A stretch of DNA of 64,000 nucleotides from Aristolochia californica (GCA_029961685.1 JARWKL010000014.1:21276452-21340451), one strand, 5' to 3'. Positions 19,348 to 30,043 are shown, numbered from the stretch's first letter. The notes: a model not told the origin generated them from the sequence alone. Numbers and translations are program-made.

Positions 19348-19955
19348 GAAGCTGTCTTGGACAGGCAAAAATGCCAAGGGCCATAAAATTTCACAAGTTC
19401 CGCACAGGGAAATCTAGAGCCGAAGTCCAGCAACAGGGGCTCTGCAAATCTGAAATCGGAGTCTAATACATCAAATCCAAAATTGTCTGAAATCTTGTTG
19501 GAACTGGACGATTTGGGGGCGACCTCAAATCTGAAATCGGGAACCATGAAAATCTCAGAGCAAGGAAGTCATGCACAAAAACCTAGAGCATGGCAATGGG
19601 ACGCAAAAAATCTGAAATCAAACCACCCCTGCTCACCGTAAGCAAAACTCCTTCCCGAACAGGAGAAGGAAATTTTTTTGGCTACTATTTTGACCAGGAA
19701 ATGTTTTTGAGAGCCCTCTGTCTCGAAAAATCTCCAAGTGGCAAAGCCCCAAAGGGTTGTTTGTTCGCCACTAAAAAAAGAGAAGGTTCCGTCAGCTCCG
19801 TCGGACAAAATTCCGGTGGGCTTTGGCTTCCGGACGGTCACTCTCACTCTCACTCTCAATCTACCTCTCGGCAAAACAACAGAAACCCAATTTCCACAAA
19901 TGTTGGGGTAAGTCTCTGTGACCTATTAATTTCATTCAATCTTTTGGGAAGATAA
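19348..19955 (+). pseudogene. Segment of C shared with R (unknown)
   Basis: One frame reads SEQGSHAQKPRAWQWDAKN, then LKSNHPCS, a stop, later VAKPQRVV and DKIPVGFGFRT. These match, in order, R sequence between about 12430 and 11990. Two stops show that it does not encode an intact product. Position just downstream of the primer-binding site is the same in both elements. Confidence 0.6.
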
Positions 19956-20104
19956 GGCAAATAATTGTAAGGATTAATTTTCATTCAATCTTTCGAGAAT
20001 TTTCACCTTGTTGTTGTTCCCCGTCGGAAAAAGGTAATGTTGTCTTCGCCGGAGGAAGATACTTCAGGAACAGTGGGGTTGGAAGGGACGAGATTGAAGT
20101 GCTT

Positions 20105-20325
20105 ATTTTTTTGGATGATATGTATGATGCTCAGGCCCTGTTCGTAGAGATTTTTCTATTTGGTGGGAGTTCTGAATATGAGAAGGGAGCCAACATGGAA
20201 AAAAATGTTAATTTTTTTGGATGATATGTATGATGCTCTGGCCCTGTTCGTAGAGATTTTTCTATTCTGTAGGAGTTCTAAATATGAGAAGGGAGCCAAC
20301 ATGGGAAAAAATGGAGATAATTTTT
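20105..20325. repeat. Two 109-bp tandem copies in C
   Basis: A unit starting TTTTTTTGGATGATATGTAT and ending near GGAGCCAACATGG is present twice (about 20105 and 20215), with a few differences (TTTGGTGGG against TTCTGTAGG). The frame reads DDMYDALALFVEIF. Confidence 0.85.
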
Positions 20326-20399
20326 TTTTGGGTGTGTTGGGAATGGTCTTGTGGGTGTATTATTTTTCTGTGGCTGGGTTGGATAGTAGGACGAATTGT

Positions 20400-21284
20400 C
20401 CACTGGCTGCGGCTATTACAGTGCAGAAAGGGGCTCCAATAGATAGTCGGGGTGGCACTCATCCAAAGGAGATATTTGATGAGTACAAAAAGACTTTGCT
20501 GGAATTTTTTGGTGCTACTAGTTCTAACTTTATCATTGGAGTGCTCTGCAGAGAAGGTATGGTGGAAATGACAGTTGCCCTGTTTTTTTAACTCAAAAAA
20601 ACAAAATAGGTTGCCTCTGCATGATTTTATTTCTATCAAATTGATGGATGCCAAATTTAATGAAGATAGTGAAGAGGGTATCTTCGAGTTGCTTCACTTG
20701 ATTGAAATGGGAATGGTTTTAGATGTTGTTGTCTACTTTGTTGTGGTTGATGGGCTTTGTAGAGAAGGATGTCTAAAAGAGGCTTTAGATATCTGTGAGA
20801 GGATGAGAGCCAAGGGTGCACTTGCATTTTTTGCATATCGTGGAATTATTCTCGAGGCATTCAATGAACTTGATGTAATGTTTGAAATAAAGGTGGAATA
20901 CTGGAATGCTATGCTAAGGAGTTTGATGTTTCTAGGAAGGGTAGAGAAAGGGTTGTGGGGGATGATTTTTCATATTGTGGATAGAAAACAAATCAAATTC
21001 TAGACAGTCTCATGGACAACACTACTGTTAGGCCCTACACAAAGAGGTCATCCTAGTGAGGCCATAGAGCTCTTGCCCAAAAAGAAGTGGGAAACTATGG
21101 ATCCCAATTCTGTAACTATATCTGGCCTTCTTTCTGTATGTTCACTGTTGAAGAAGGTGAAAATGGGTCGAGTAGTACAGCAAGCTAGCCAATGTGAGGA
21201 CATTGGCTCCACTGGGTGACCACTATGACTGTAGGGTGGTTGTTCTCAGTACAACTGGGTATGCACATAACAGGTCACTTGAAG
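20400..21284 (+). pseudogene. PPR-like gene debris captured in C
   Basis: Pentatricopeptide-repeat-like segments are visible: NFIIGVLCREGMVEMTVALF, then after a frameshift VVVDGLCREGCLKEALDICE with RMRAKG, and later VSWTTLLLGPTQRGHPSEAI and PNSVTISGLLSVCSLLKKVK. These fit the 35-residue PPR pattern of plant organelle RNA-binding proteins. Stops, frameshifts and missing repeats make it a pseudogene. No intron is apparent, but many PPR genes lack introns, so this does not prove mRNA capture. P1 inserted at 21285-21289 and cuts it off. Segment order suggests more than one PPR source or rearrangement. Confidence 0.65.
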
Positions 21285-21289
21285 AGGTT

Positions 21290-21680
21290 TGTAGAATTTA
21301 GGATCTCATGAAAGGAACTTTAGATCAACAAGAAAGAAGAAGAAGAAGAAGAGAGAAGAAGAAGAGAAGAAGAAGAACGTAGAAGAAGAGAGTTTGGATT
21401 AAGGGAGAAGAGGGTTGCGTCAAAAATAAAAATGAGGGCTGGACGAATTTGTGGAAAGAGAGAAGAGTGCTTCAATGCCCTACCTCTTAGCCAATGCCTT
21501 TATTTATAGTTTTACAATACCCTTAGGGCTACAACTTGATAAAACAAAAGACATAAAAGGAACACATATTTACACTTATATGCCATCTTTATGGAAAGTA
21601 CCATATTTTACACATATGCCACTCCTTTGACGTGTGGGCTTCTTGTCTTGAGCTTGTGGGCTTGAGCCCATCTTCCAACA
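21290..21680 (-). repeat. P1 3' LTR
   Basis: 391 bp, against 366 bp for the 5' partner. The extra length is mainly a longer GAA-rich microsatellite near 21331-21380. TATTTATA at 21501-21508 is the TATA box on the minus strand. Confidence 0.93.
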
Positions 21681-21687
21681 CTCCCCC

Positions 21688-22584
21688 TCAAGCTGGAGGA
21701 GAAAAGACATCATAAATACCCAGCTTGCCACATATAAACGAAAGGATTTTAGATGTAACGGGTTTAGTGAGAATATCAGCTACTTGCTCTTGAGATGACA
21801 CATATTTGAGAGAGATTATTCCTGCTTGAAACTTCTCCCGTATAAAATGACAATCCACCTCAATGTGTTTAGTTCTTTCATGAAAAACTGGATTTGAAGT
21901 GATATGAATGGCTGCTTGATTATCACAATGCAGATTCATGGACCCTTTTTTATAAAAACCTAGTTCGATAAGAAGGGTCCTAATCCATAAAAGTTCACTA
22001 ACGGTATGGGCCATAGCTCTATATTCTGCTTCGGCGCTAGATCTTGCAACCACATTTTGCTTCTTACTTTTCCATGTAACCAAGTTTCCCCCAACCAAAG
22101 TACAATATCCTGATGAAGATTTTTTATCATCAGGAGATCCAGCCCAATCTGCATTTGAGAAGCCTTCTATGTTGAAGTGCCCATGTTTTTTATACAGCAA
22201 TCCTCTTCCTGGAGCTCCTTTTAGATAACGTAATATTCTCTCTAAAGCCTGCCAGTGGGTAATTTGTGGTTTGTGCATGAATTGACTCACCACACTTACA
22301 GCATATGATATGTCTGGCCTAGTTACCGTGAGATAAATCAGTTTTCCCACGAGTCTTTGATATTTGCCAATATCAATATCTTCTTCATTTGTGGCACATA
22401 ATTTTACATTTGTATCCATAGGTGTGTCAACTGGTCTACAACCCTTCATTCCTGTTTCTTCAAGGAGATCCAAGACATATTTCCTTTGAGACAATATTAT
22501 CCCACATTTGGATTGAAGAACTTCTATACCCAAAAAATATTTAAGCATACCAAGGTCTTTAGTCTTGAATTCCTGACATATCAT
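21688..22584 (-). CDS. Copia pol C-terminal part: RT end and RNase H
   Basis: An open frame of 298 codons covers the end of copia reverse transcriptase and RNase H to the natural C-terminus (ends GIYDVFSPPA). Landmarks are [66 protein letters not shown] and KHIEVDCHFIREK, which include the acidic RNase H residues. It should be part of one polyprotein with the upstream segments, but frameshifts and the deletion separate them, so the product would not be made normally. Confidence 0.92.
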   Translation of the reverse strand: MICQEFKTKDLGMLKYFLGIEVLQSKCGIILSQRKYVLDLLEETGMKGCRPVDTPMDTNVKLCATNEEDIDIGKYQRLVGKLIYLTVTRPDISYAVSVVSQFMHKPQITHWQALERILRYLKGAPGRGLLYKKHGHFNIEGFSNADWAGSPDDKKSSSGYCTLVGGNLVTWKSKKQNVVARSSAEAEYRAMAHTVSELLWIRTLLIELGFYKKGSMNLHCDNQAAIHITSNPVFHERTKHIEVDCHFIREKFQAGIISLKYVSSQEQVADILTKPVTSKILSFICGKLGIYDVFSPPA

Positions 22585-22622
22585 CTATTTCACCTCTTGT
22601 ATGCTCAAAGCATCATCACCGG

Positions 22623-23009
22623 TTAAGATAATATCATCCACATATACAGCCAATAATATTTTCCCTTTGACCGTATATTATATTTGACCGTATCTTTATA
22701 ATATACAGAATGATCAACTGAGCACCGATGAAAACCAAATCGTAGGAGTGTTTGACTAAATTTATCAAACCAAACCCGAGGGGACTTCTTAAGCCCATAT
22801 AAAGACTTTTTTAACCGGCATACTGACTCCCCCTCAACCACATAACCAGGTGGTTGAACCATATAAATTTCCTCACTGATATCACCATTTAAAAAAACAT
22901 TTTTAACATCCAACTGATAGACGGGCCATGAGGAGTTAGAAGCAATAGATAAGATGATGCGTACCGAATTCAATTTTGCAACAGGAGACACATAAAGGGC
23001 CCCATACAT
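22623..23009 (-). pseudogene. Copia RT N-terminal remnant
   Basis: The frame includes YQLDVKNVFLNGDISEEIY, MVQPPGYVVEGE and VCRLKKSLYGLKKSPRVWF, standard copia RT blocks 1-3. It ends at a stop before the YVDD block, where plus-strand GTATATTATATTTGACCGTA is a local duplication of GACCGTAT. It is out of frame with the segment before it. Confidence 0.88.
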
Positions 23010-24624
23010 CAGAATGTATTAGCTCAAATGGAGCAGTACTTGTAGTTGTAAGACGAGGAGAATATGTACTCCTAACATGTTTACTTAATTGACAAACCTC
23101 ACAACTGATATTAGAAAGTCCTTTTAAAGATGGAACCAAAGAAGGAAGTGAAGGGGTAGATGGATGACCAAGTCGGTTGTGCCAATGTTGGGCCTCAGAT
23201 GTAGTGGAAGATAATGCAGCTAATGGTGGAAGAGTGAAGTAGTACAAACCCCCCTTTTCATGGCTGCCACCAATCACCCGCTTCGTAGTAAGATCCTGAA
23301 AGACACAAGAAGACGGTGAGAAGGTGATAGAGCAATTTAATTGTTTGGTCAATTGGCTAACTGAGAGCAAATTTAAAGGAAATTGAGGAACAAACAAAAC
23401 ATCTTGAAGGGGAATAGATGAACTAAGAGAGGAGGAAACTTTGCCAAGGACCTTGGTTTTGGTACCATCAGCAATAGTAACAAATTTATGAGGATAACAA
23501 GGAGATAAGGACTGCAACAAGTGTTTGTTACCTGATAGATGTTCGGAGGCCCCGGAGTCCATGATCCAAGAGGAAGAGGAAGAAGAGGAAGAAAGCATAC
23601 CTGAGGAAATAGTAGTGGCAGCAGTAGATGATGAGGGAATAGATGATTCCATGAAGGACTTCATTTTCTGAAATGCAGCATAGTCCTCAGCCGTAAGAGT
23701 CACATTTTCGGATGATGATTCAGCCTTATCTTCATTTTTCTCAACGTTAACTGAGATTGGGTTAGTTGTGGCCCAATTAGGCTTGCCATGAAGTTTCCAG
23801 CATGATGCCACAAGGTGGTTCTGACGGCCACAATAAGTGCAAAGTTGAGGCTCAGTACGGAAAGAATTCTGACTCGTTCTACCACCTCTATTTTCAGCCC
23901 CTCTCATAGTTCGACCCCCTCTCATATTTCTGCCCCATCCTCGGGATGAGGAAGATGTACCCCGATTGCCAGAGAACATCGTCGATGGAGCATCAATAGG
24001 AGAAGGAGGGGATGGATCCAGTATCCTAAGCAATGTAGCACTAATATCATCGAAGGATGGAAGAGCAGAAGAACTTAGAAGTTGAGTTTTGGCCATGTCA
24101 AGGTATGGTTTAATATTCGATAAGCAAATGGCTACTGCCAAAGCTTCTCTTTGTCGTTCTTGAACGGCAATATCAGTGGAATATGGCTGAGCTAGTTTCC
24201 ATTCTTGAAGAAGACCACAAAATCGTGCCAAAAATTCGTGAATATTATCTCCATGTTTCGTATGTAGCATGTTTTGTAAGACTTCATATATTTTTTCTAA
24301 TGAAGCAGTGTTTGAGTAAAGCTTGGCACAAGTGTCCCATATGTTCTTGGCGGTTTCCAAGTGGACCACATTGTTGGCAACCTGCTCTTCCATGCTATTA
24401 ATGAGCCAACTTATCACCATGTTATCATCCTTAACCCACTTGTGGTAGGACACATCTTCTTCATCAATCGGAGCAGGAAAGTTAACAACGTGGCTCAAGA
24501 GGTCACGAGTAATAAGAACCCTCCGAACCGATTGTGACCAACTTATGTAATTGGAGAGACCTCTAAGTGGAATTGTAGTAATACGGAGTATATCATTCTT
24601 ATTGCTATTGTATCCAATCTCCAT
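22936..24624 (-). CDS. Copia gag, protease and pre-integrase region of P1
   Basis: The likely start is the Met of MEIGYNSNKN (24624); a longer frame exists upstream. Order: gag (SWSQSVRRVL, IHEFLARFCGLLQEWKLAQ), zinc knuckle CTYCGRQNHLVASC (CX2CX4HX4C), protease WIMDSGASEHLSG with an intact D-S-G, GAG_pre-integrase with HNRLGHPS and CEVCQLSKHVRS, and the first integrase block ELIHSDVWGPL. The frame then shifts into RT sequence, marking the internal deletion. Gag to protease is uninterrupted, so this copy could still make Gag. Confidence 0.92.
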   Translation of the reverse strand: MEIGYNSNKNDILRITTIPLRGLSNYISWSQSVRRVLITRDLLSHVVNFPAPIDEEDVSYHKWVKDDNMVISWLINSMEEQVANNVVHLETAKNIWDTCAKLYSNTASLEKIYEVLQNMLHTKHGDNIHEFLARFCGLLQEWKLAQPYSTDIAVQERQREALAVAICLSNIKPYLDMAKTQLLSSSALPSFDDISATLLRILDPSPPSPIDAPSTMFSGNRGTSSSSRGWGRNMRGGRTMRGAENRGGRTSQNSFRTEPQLCTYCGRQNHLVASCWKLHGKPNWATTNPISVNVEKNEDKAESSSENVTLTAEDYAAFQKMKSFMESSIPSSSTAATTISSGMLSSSSSSSSWIMDSGASEHLSGNKHLLQSLSPCYPHKFVTIADGTKTKVLGKVSSSLSSSIPLQDVLFVPQFPLNLLSVSQLTKQLNCSITFSPSSCVFQDLTTKRVIGGSHEKGGLYYFTLPPLAALSSTTSEAQHWHNRLGHPSTPSLPSLVPSLKGLSNISCEVCQLSKHVRSTYSPRLTTTSTAPFELIHSDVWGPLCVSCCKIEFGTHHLIYCF

Positions 24625-25525
24625 AATGAGGCAAATAAAATATGGAGGACAAGGGAAAAGGCCTTCTTCAAAGAACAATTACTCTATGTAATTTGAAGAA
24701 CCCGTAGACCAAATCAATCACCAAAAAAAGAGAACAAGAACTAATTTCTTTCACACGGGCAAGCACCAAATTATCAACAAATTTGTGCCTTTAGAAAGTG
24801 ATAATAACATCCAGACATCACTCAACTTCTCTTGTATTCATAAGAACAAAAAGAAGAAAGTAGATGCAACCGATTAGGCCTTAATCCAAACTCCAACACA
24901 AACGAGCAATAGACAAAATTTTAGAGAAGATTTAACGACAAACCAAGACACTTGGAAGAGATTTATCTTTAGCTCATGGGAGACTTCAACGTAAGAAAAA
25001 ATTCAATTGTTGAAGTTAAAAAAAATGGAACTACAAAGGTTAAATGGTTGTTGGCATTTCATCAAACATATAATGGGCATCCAACAACATAACACAAACC
25101 CATGAGCAACCTTAAGTAGGAGAAGATACAGTCACATGTGCTAGAATTCTACCTCAAATGAGATGGATCCAAATTACATAAAGGTAATTGAATTTCACCC
25201 ATCAATCTTAATAAGATGCAAACAGCAAATGATCTTGATCACTCTTGTAATTGATTTACAAGGAGTCAAGATTATAACATCAATTTAGTCATAGAAATAA
25301 ATCTCTACAACATATAAAGATTTATCTTGACTTGATGTGACTCAAAATTCAAGAAGTAAAGAAAAACAGTAAAAAGGAGTATGTAAATAAGAAAAGGAAA
25401 TAAAAAAAAACGTAAATAAGAAGATGAAGAACTTATCTCTTTATGACTTAACTCCTTTTACAACTTCTTGAACAGATTTCATAATAACTCCATGAAGAGA
25501 TCCTAAACTCCTTGTTCTGATACCA

Positions 25526-25891
25526 TATAGAATTTAGGATCTCATGAAAGGAACTTTAGATCAACAAGAAAGAAGAAGAAGAAGAAGAACGTGGAAGAAG
25601 AGAGTTTGGATTAAGGGAGAAGAGGGTTGCGTCAAAAAGAAAAATGAGGGTTGGACGAATTTGTGGAAAGAGAGGAGAGTGCTTCAATGCCTACCTCTTA
25701 GCCAATGCCTTTATTTATAGTTTTACAATACCCTTAGGGCTACAACTTGATAAAACAAAAGACATATAAGTAACACATATTTACACTTATACGCCATCTT
25801 TATGGAAAGTACCATATTTTAGACATATGCCACTCCTTTGACGTGTGGGCTTCTTGTCTTGAGCTTGTGGGCTTGAGCCCATCTTCCAACA
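25526..25891 (-). repeat. P1 5' LTR with TATA box and primer-binding site
   Basis: The plus-strand ends are TATAGAATTT and CTTCCAACA. GTTCTGATACCA (25514-25525) is the primer-binding site on the minus strand, one base off the usual form. TATTTATA at 25722-25729 is the TATA box. Confidence 0.92.
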
Positions 25892-25896
25892 AGGTT

Positions 25897-27475
25897 CATG
25901 GGTTCTTCAATATTTTTTTTTTTTGTGTTGTTGTTGTGGCACTGCAGCAACCAGTGCTGACAACAGTGGCACTGCAGAAACCAGTGCTAAAATTTAAAAT
26001 TGTTGTTGCTGTTGCAATGAAGAAAGGTGTAAAACAACAAAAAATGCAAACTGAGAGTAAGGACTTTCTTTCATCGGTGGCAAATCTGGGAGCTACCGGT
26101 GGAGAAATAGATGCTGCCAACCAGGATAATGGGGCAATGTTGATTGCGGTATATGTAAATTGAGGGAGGAATACAATCAAAAAAAAATTCAGCACTGAAC
26201 TCTGTTCTAGCAGTATGGAAGATCACTCTGTTCCAGCATAATTGAAGGTCAATCTACCCAAAATTCAGATACCCAATCTCTTGTAGTGGGCTCATCTTAT
26301 ACTAGTTGAAAAACCTACAATAGAGGGGAAGTTCTGGAATTATATAATCAAAGGTTATGATGAGAAAGGGACTGTTATACTTGTTGGAAATTATTGGGTG
26401 GCCGAAGTGAGAAAGAATGGGGAGACTCATAGGTTCTTCCACCAAATGATGTCTGTGAATCCAGTGCAGAACACAATGTTGTCAGACAGCCAAGGAGGCA
26501 GTGATGTTGTCGTAGTACAGCACACATTGCTACTAAACAGCTAAAGACACGGTGCTACTATTGCAGTGCAAAAAATATTGCTGCTAGCCAGCTAGCAACC
26601 AATGCTAAAAACAGTGGCAATGTAGAATGAAAAAGCACATGGGATATGCAGCTATCCACCTTTTATTGGGGGTAATGTAGCCTACAAGATCTGGGTTGTC
26701 ATGCTCAGAGGTATTCATCCTAGTGTTGGATGCAGGTTTACAATAGTGCCAATTGATATGGGAGGTGCCACAGATATTTTGTATGTTGTCCAAATAAATA
26801 ATCTGGGTAGTGTTGGGCAATTTACTGCACAAGGACTGCTTCCAAATACTACAAATGATGCTTGTTGGGTGCTTGTTCTCAGTCGAGCAGTCCTCTCCAC
26901 TACTGCCCAGTTGAAGGATATCGATAGTGGTTTGTGGAGTCTTGACTTGGGTCATACAAACCATAGTCCTCTAAGCAGAAATTTCATAGTGACCGTGGTT
27001 TCCAGGGACAAGAAAAAAAAACCTCATCTCTGCCTTGTATTGGAATTTTTTGTGGAGCCATAGCTGCCATGTATGCACAGACAAGTGAAGGACCACTGGC
27101 TGAACTTGGGCATCCAGCCAAAATTAGGAATCAGCTCAATCCAATTACTCAGGTTACCGGGGACATGCTGCATTTTTCCAATGAGGCAACCATTGGGATA
27201 AATCACACAAGGGTTGTTCATATCAAAGCAGAAGTTGCCAGTTTGGAGCAGGTGATAGTTCAACTTGTTGTTCAATTGCTTATCTGTATTGGGGTATGCT
27301 CCAGCAAGTGATGCTGGCAATGTCGGCAAAAAAAAAAAAAAAAAAAAGATTTGCTTCTCTGGTAGAATGTTCCAGTTTTGTCGTCCAAGGATGCTACTTG
27401 GGAACAGGTGGACACATCGCCAAACAGACCCTACCTTCGAGCTTGAGGACAAGCTCTTTCTCCCAGGGGGTGTAA
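25897..27475 (+). mobile_element. Distal interior of C, unidentified
   Basis: The first part has a T run and imperfect repeats of GTGGCACTGCAG(A/C)AACCAGTGCT. Later frames (26701-27063, 27069-27311) have no recognised domain. GGTGGCCGAAGTGAGAAAGA near 26399 reads VAEVRKNGETHRFFHQM. A 19-base A run is at about 27329. The stretch ends with CCTACCTTCGAGCTTGAGG, close to the 3' end of R (CCTACCTTCGAGCTTGTG), and the polypurine tract. No pol. Confidence 0.6.
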
Positions 27476-27842
27476 TGTTATGCACGCAACAACATTATTA
27501 AGTTATTTAGAGTCTAATTAAATTTTTTTTAATTTATTTTATTTTATTTCAGTTAAAGAATTAATAGGCCACATCGGCATTTTTGTAATATTTTATCTAT
27601 AGGGGTGTTTTTGTAATATTTATATTTGATCTTGTAAGGGTGAACCCTATTTAAGGGGTAAAAGTAACGAGAAGGACAAGCATTGATTTACATTAAACAA
27701 GGGTTTTGAGTTCTCTTCAATGAGCTCAGAGGTGTCTGTTCTTCTCAAAGAACCTAGGGTTTTCAAGTTTCCCTTCGGCTTGATTTTCGTCTTTTTCTTC
27801 TTCCTCCCTATGAATCGTTGTGTTAGATCCAGGATCATAACA
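27476..27842 (+). repeat. C 3' LTR
   Basis: 367 bp, pairs with 18769-19138 and starts directly after CCCAGGGGGTGTAA. The two differ at scattered bases and small indels, so the insertion is not recent. Confidence 0.88.
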
Positions 27843-28081
27843 AACACCAATTGGAAAATATCATTTTTCCATGAAAATTAGACTCGAATATCTTTCTGTC
27901 AATATATAATTTGTAATATGAAAAGCACAATATAGAGGTGAAAACTTAAAGAAAATAGCAAGTATAGGCATTGAAAAAAAGATAAATATGAACCTAAACT
28001 GCTAGAGATAATAAATCTGAAAAAGAACACATTACCTCTGTGGGTTGACCAAGTCAACTCACAAAACCTGCTCTAATACCA

Positions 28082-28558
28082 TGTTGAATTTATGGAAAAA
28101 AGAAATACTTCATTGACTTGTTGTAATCAAAATACATAAACCTCTTTTGATAATAGAGAAAGGTAGTAGCGTCCAGTTACAATTAAACTACTTTTATTAC
28201 AATTAGTCCTAGCATAATTATATAATCCAATATAAATAGAAGACTAACATGACTAAAACACCTTTAAACTGAAACTCTTCTATGAGACCTCCTTCCATAA
28301 TAATTATGGCTTTGTAAGACTTGTTCTTGTGTAAGACTTCTTATTGTGTAAGACTCATAATGCCACCTCACTTGATCATGGTGGGTCCCACTAGCTCATG
28401 TGATCATGGTGGATCCATATCTTATGGGTTTGGGCCCATCTTCCAACACACTTGAATATGTAGTTTTTTCTTGATCTTATGGGTTTGGGCCCACGTTCCA
28501 ATACACTTGGATATGTGGGTTTTTCTTGGTCGTGTGGGCTTGGGTCCATCTTCCAACA
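28082..28558 (-). repeat. E1 5' LTR with primer-binding site
   Basis: The plus-strand form is TGTTGAATTTATGG...CTTCCAACA, 477 bp, with GCTCTAATACCA at 28070-28081 as a slightly altered primer-binding site. U3 repeats (TGGGTTTGGGCCCA) are at the right. Confidence 0.88.
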
Positions 28559-28696
28559 GACTCGATGTCACCCCTACCCACAAGTCCCCAATCTTTCATA
28601 GTGTCTCCTCTCTTTCATAGAGTTTCCCACTTCCCCCAATTACCTAAATGAGCACCCAACTTTCTTTTCTAGAGGGTCTTTCTTTCATATAATTAC
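28559..28696. other. Flank shared with 40998-41112
   Basis: GACTCGATG(T/C)CACCCCTACCC and the next 100 bp, with two CTTTCATAG-containing repeats, follow the E1 and E2 LTRs alike. It marks the right edge of the duplicated block. No coding is seen. Confidence 0.7.
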
Positions 28697-29250
28697 CTTA
28701 TGATATTCAAAGCACAAGTCCAATTTGGTGAATATATAAGACCCATGCAATTCATCTAAAAAATGCTCCACCACAGGAATAGGGAACTTATCTTTCATAG
28801 TTTGGGCATTCAAATCCTGATAATCGACACAGAATCGTCATGTACCATCATGTTTTTTAACGAGAAGGACTGGTGATGAAAATGGTGAACGGCTACTGCG
28901 AATCAGGCCTTGCTGGAGCATTGCTTGGCATTGTCTTTCAATTTCATCTTTCTGGAGATGTGAGGACCGATAAGGTCGAACGACCACTACTTCTGATCCC
29001 TATTTTAAATATATCTAATGGTCACAGTGCCTCAAGAGAGGCAACCCAAAGGGCTCTTGGAACAAGTCCGAGAATTCATCCAGGAGATGTTCTATATTGT
29101 TGTCTAGATTGTCATGTGAGTGAATCGTATGAATGTGACGTGGCTTGTCCTCGTGACTGCCTTGTAATAATACTTGTTGTCCACCCATTTCAAAACTCAT
29201 AGTTAAAGCAGTAAAATCCCATAAAATAGGGTCGATGTTTGCAGCCATTT
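28697..29250 (-). pseudogene. G1 pre-RT and RT start
   Basis: Readable blocks: [14 protein letters not shown] sequence ([21 protein letters not shown] split by frames), [17 protein letters not shown] and [15 protein letters not shown]. Homology stops at YHKV, where the shared flank begins. RT catalytic blocks are missing. Confidence 0.8.
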
Positions 29251-29634
29251 AATACCCAAAACCATATTGAAACCAGGTAGAGGTATGACAAAAAATTTAG
29301 AATGAAAGAAAATCATACCGATTGAGAACCTAACTTTTTTACTGATGTCGTAGCTAGGACCTTTTTCTCCATTGGCAACCGAAATAGTTGTTGTTGAGTG
29401 TAGAAGTATTTGTAGTTGAAGGTGTTGAGCAGCAGTCCAACTGAGAAAATTATGTGCACTTTCCAAATCCACAAGGCATACAAGGTGTTGGTCCATCACT
29501 CGAGTGCGAACTTGTATTGTTTTGGCGGATTTTTGTCCTATAATGGCATGCAGAGAGATTTCTAGTGGATCCTCCTCAATGATATTATCAAGCTGTAGCG
29601 GTTCTATGATTTCATCGACCTCTATCCAGAACAA
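29203..29634 (-). pseudogene. G1 retropepsin-like protease region
   Basis: 143 codons include FWIEVDE, ISLHAIIGQ, then LVDLESAHNF where the family has LVDSGSAHNF (as in H), and TTTISVANGEKGPSY plus FNMVLGIKWLQ. The active-site S-G is replaced, so the protease is dead. Confidence 0.82.
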
Positions 29635-30043
29635 CCTTTAACACTGATGACCTGCCTGTATGTTTCATCACAATTGTAACATAAGTTCTTTGCCCTGCTC
29701 AGCCATCACCCCACTAGTTAATTTACGAATATACTAGGCGGGCGGGTTGTTGGTCCGTGTATCTACTGTAGGAGTAATACTGGGATGATTTCTGACCTGT
29801 TGCCCTGCTGGAGAAGCGAACTAAGGTTAGTGTTGTGCCTCCCTTGCCAGCTATTGAAGTGTTCCGGTCCCCTTGCCAAGTTGGTCTCCTGTTTTAAACT
29901 TTTTGTCGCAGTTCCAATGCTCGAGCTAAGTTAACAGGTGCGTGGAGCTCCACCTCTAACCATAATGCCTCAGTAAGGCCTTCTGTAAATAAATTGACAT
30001 GCTGGTCTACTCAAACCATCCGACTGGCTCATGCCAATTTTTC

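Larger units (their letters stand above)
21290..25891 (-). mobile_element. P1: Ty1/copia element with intact ends, internally deleted, inside C
   Basis: It has perfect AGGTT duplications (21285-21289, 25892-25896), LTRs at 21290-21680 and 25526-25891, a primer-binding site at 25514-25525, and a polypurine tract from 21681 (CTCCCCCTCAAGCTGG on the plus strand). At 4602 bp it keeps gag, protease, the pre-integrase zinc region, the end of RT and RNase H. The integrase core and the start of RT are lost by a deletion near 22985. It could not integrate on its own. Its LTR start and polypurine tract are almost those of F1. Confidence 0.94.
18769..27842 (+). mobile_element. C: non-autonomous LTR element with host-gene debris, inside E1
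   Basis: LTRs are at 18769-19138 and 27476-27842, both TGTTAT(A/G)CACGCAA...GGATCATAACA. The flanks AACTT (18764-18768) and AACAC (27843-27847) fit a 5-bp duplication of AACTC, the base order kept in the uninterrupted copy at 39480. The primer-binding site is TGGTATCAGTGT at 19141 and the polypurine tract is CCCAGGGGG at 27463. Without P1 the element is about 4.5 kb and has no pol. The interior holds a short unknown frame, a segment shared with R, PPR-like sequence, and unidentified DNA. Confidence 0.86.
14151..28558 (-). mobile_element. E1: minus-strand F1 copy split by A and C
   Basis: F1 DNA is at 14151-15952, 18653-18768 and 27848-28558, with A and C between. Removing the insertions restores the order of the copy at 37275-40997: CATATAAAGTCT...TTGATAGC and GTAGATAACTCC...AATTGGAAAA. 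The 5' LTR (28082-28558) and primer-binding site are at the right. The 3' LTR is missing because F1a abuts the left side. No gag or pol. Confidence 0.8.
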
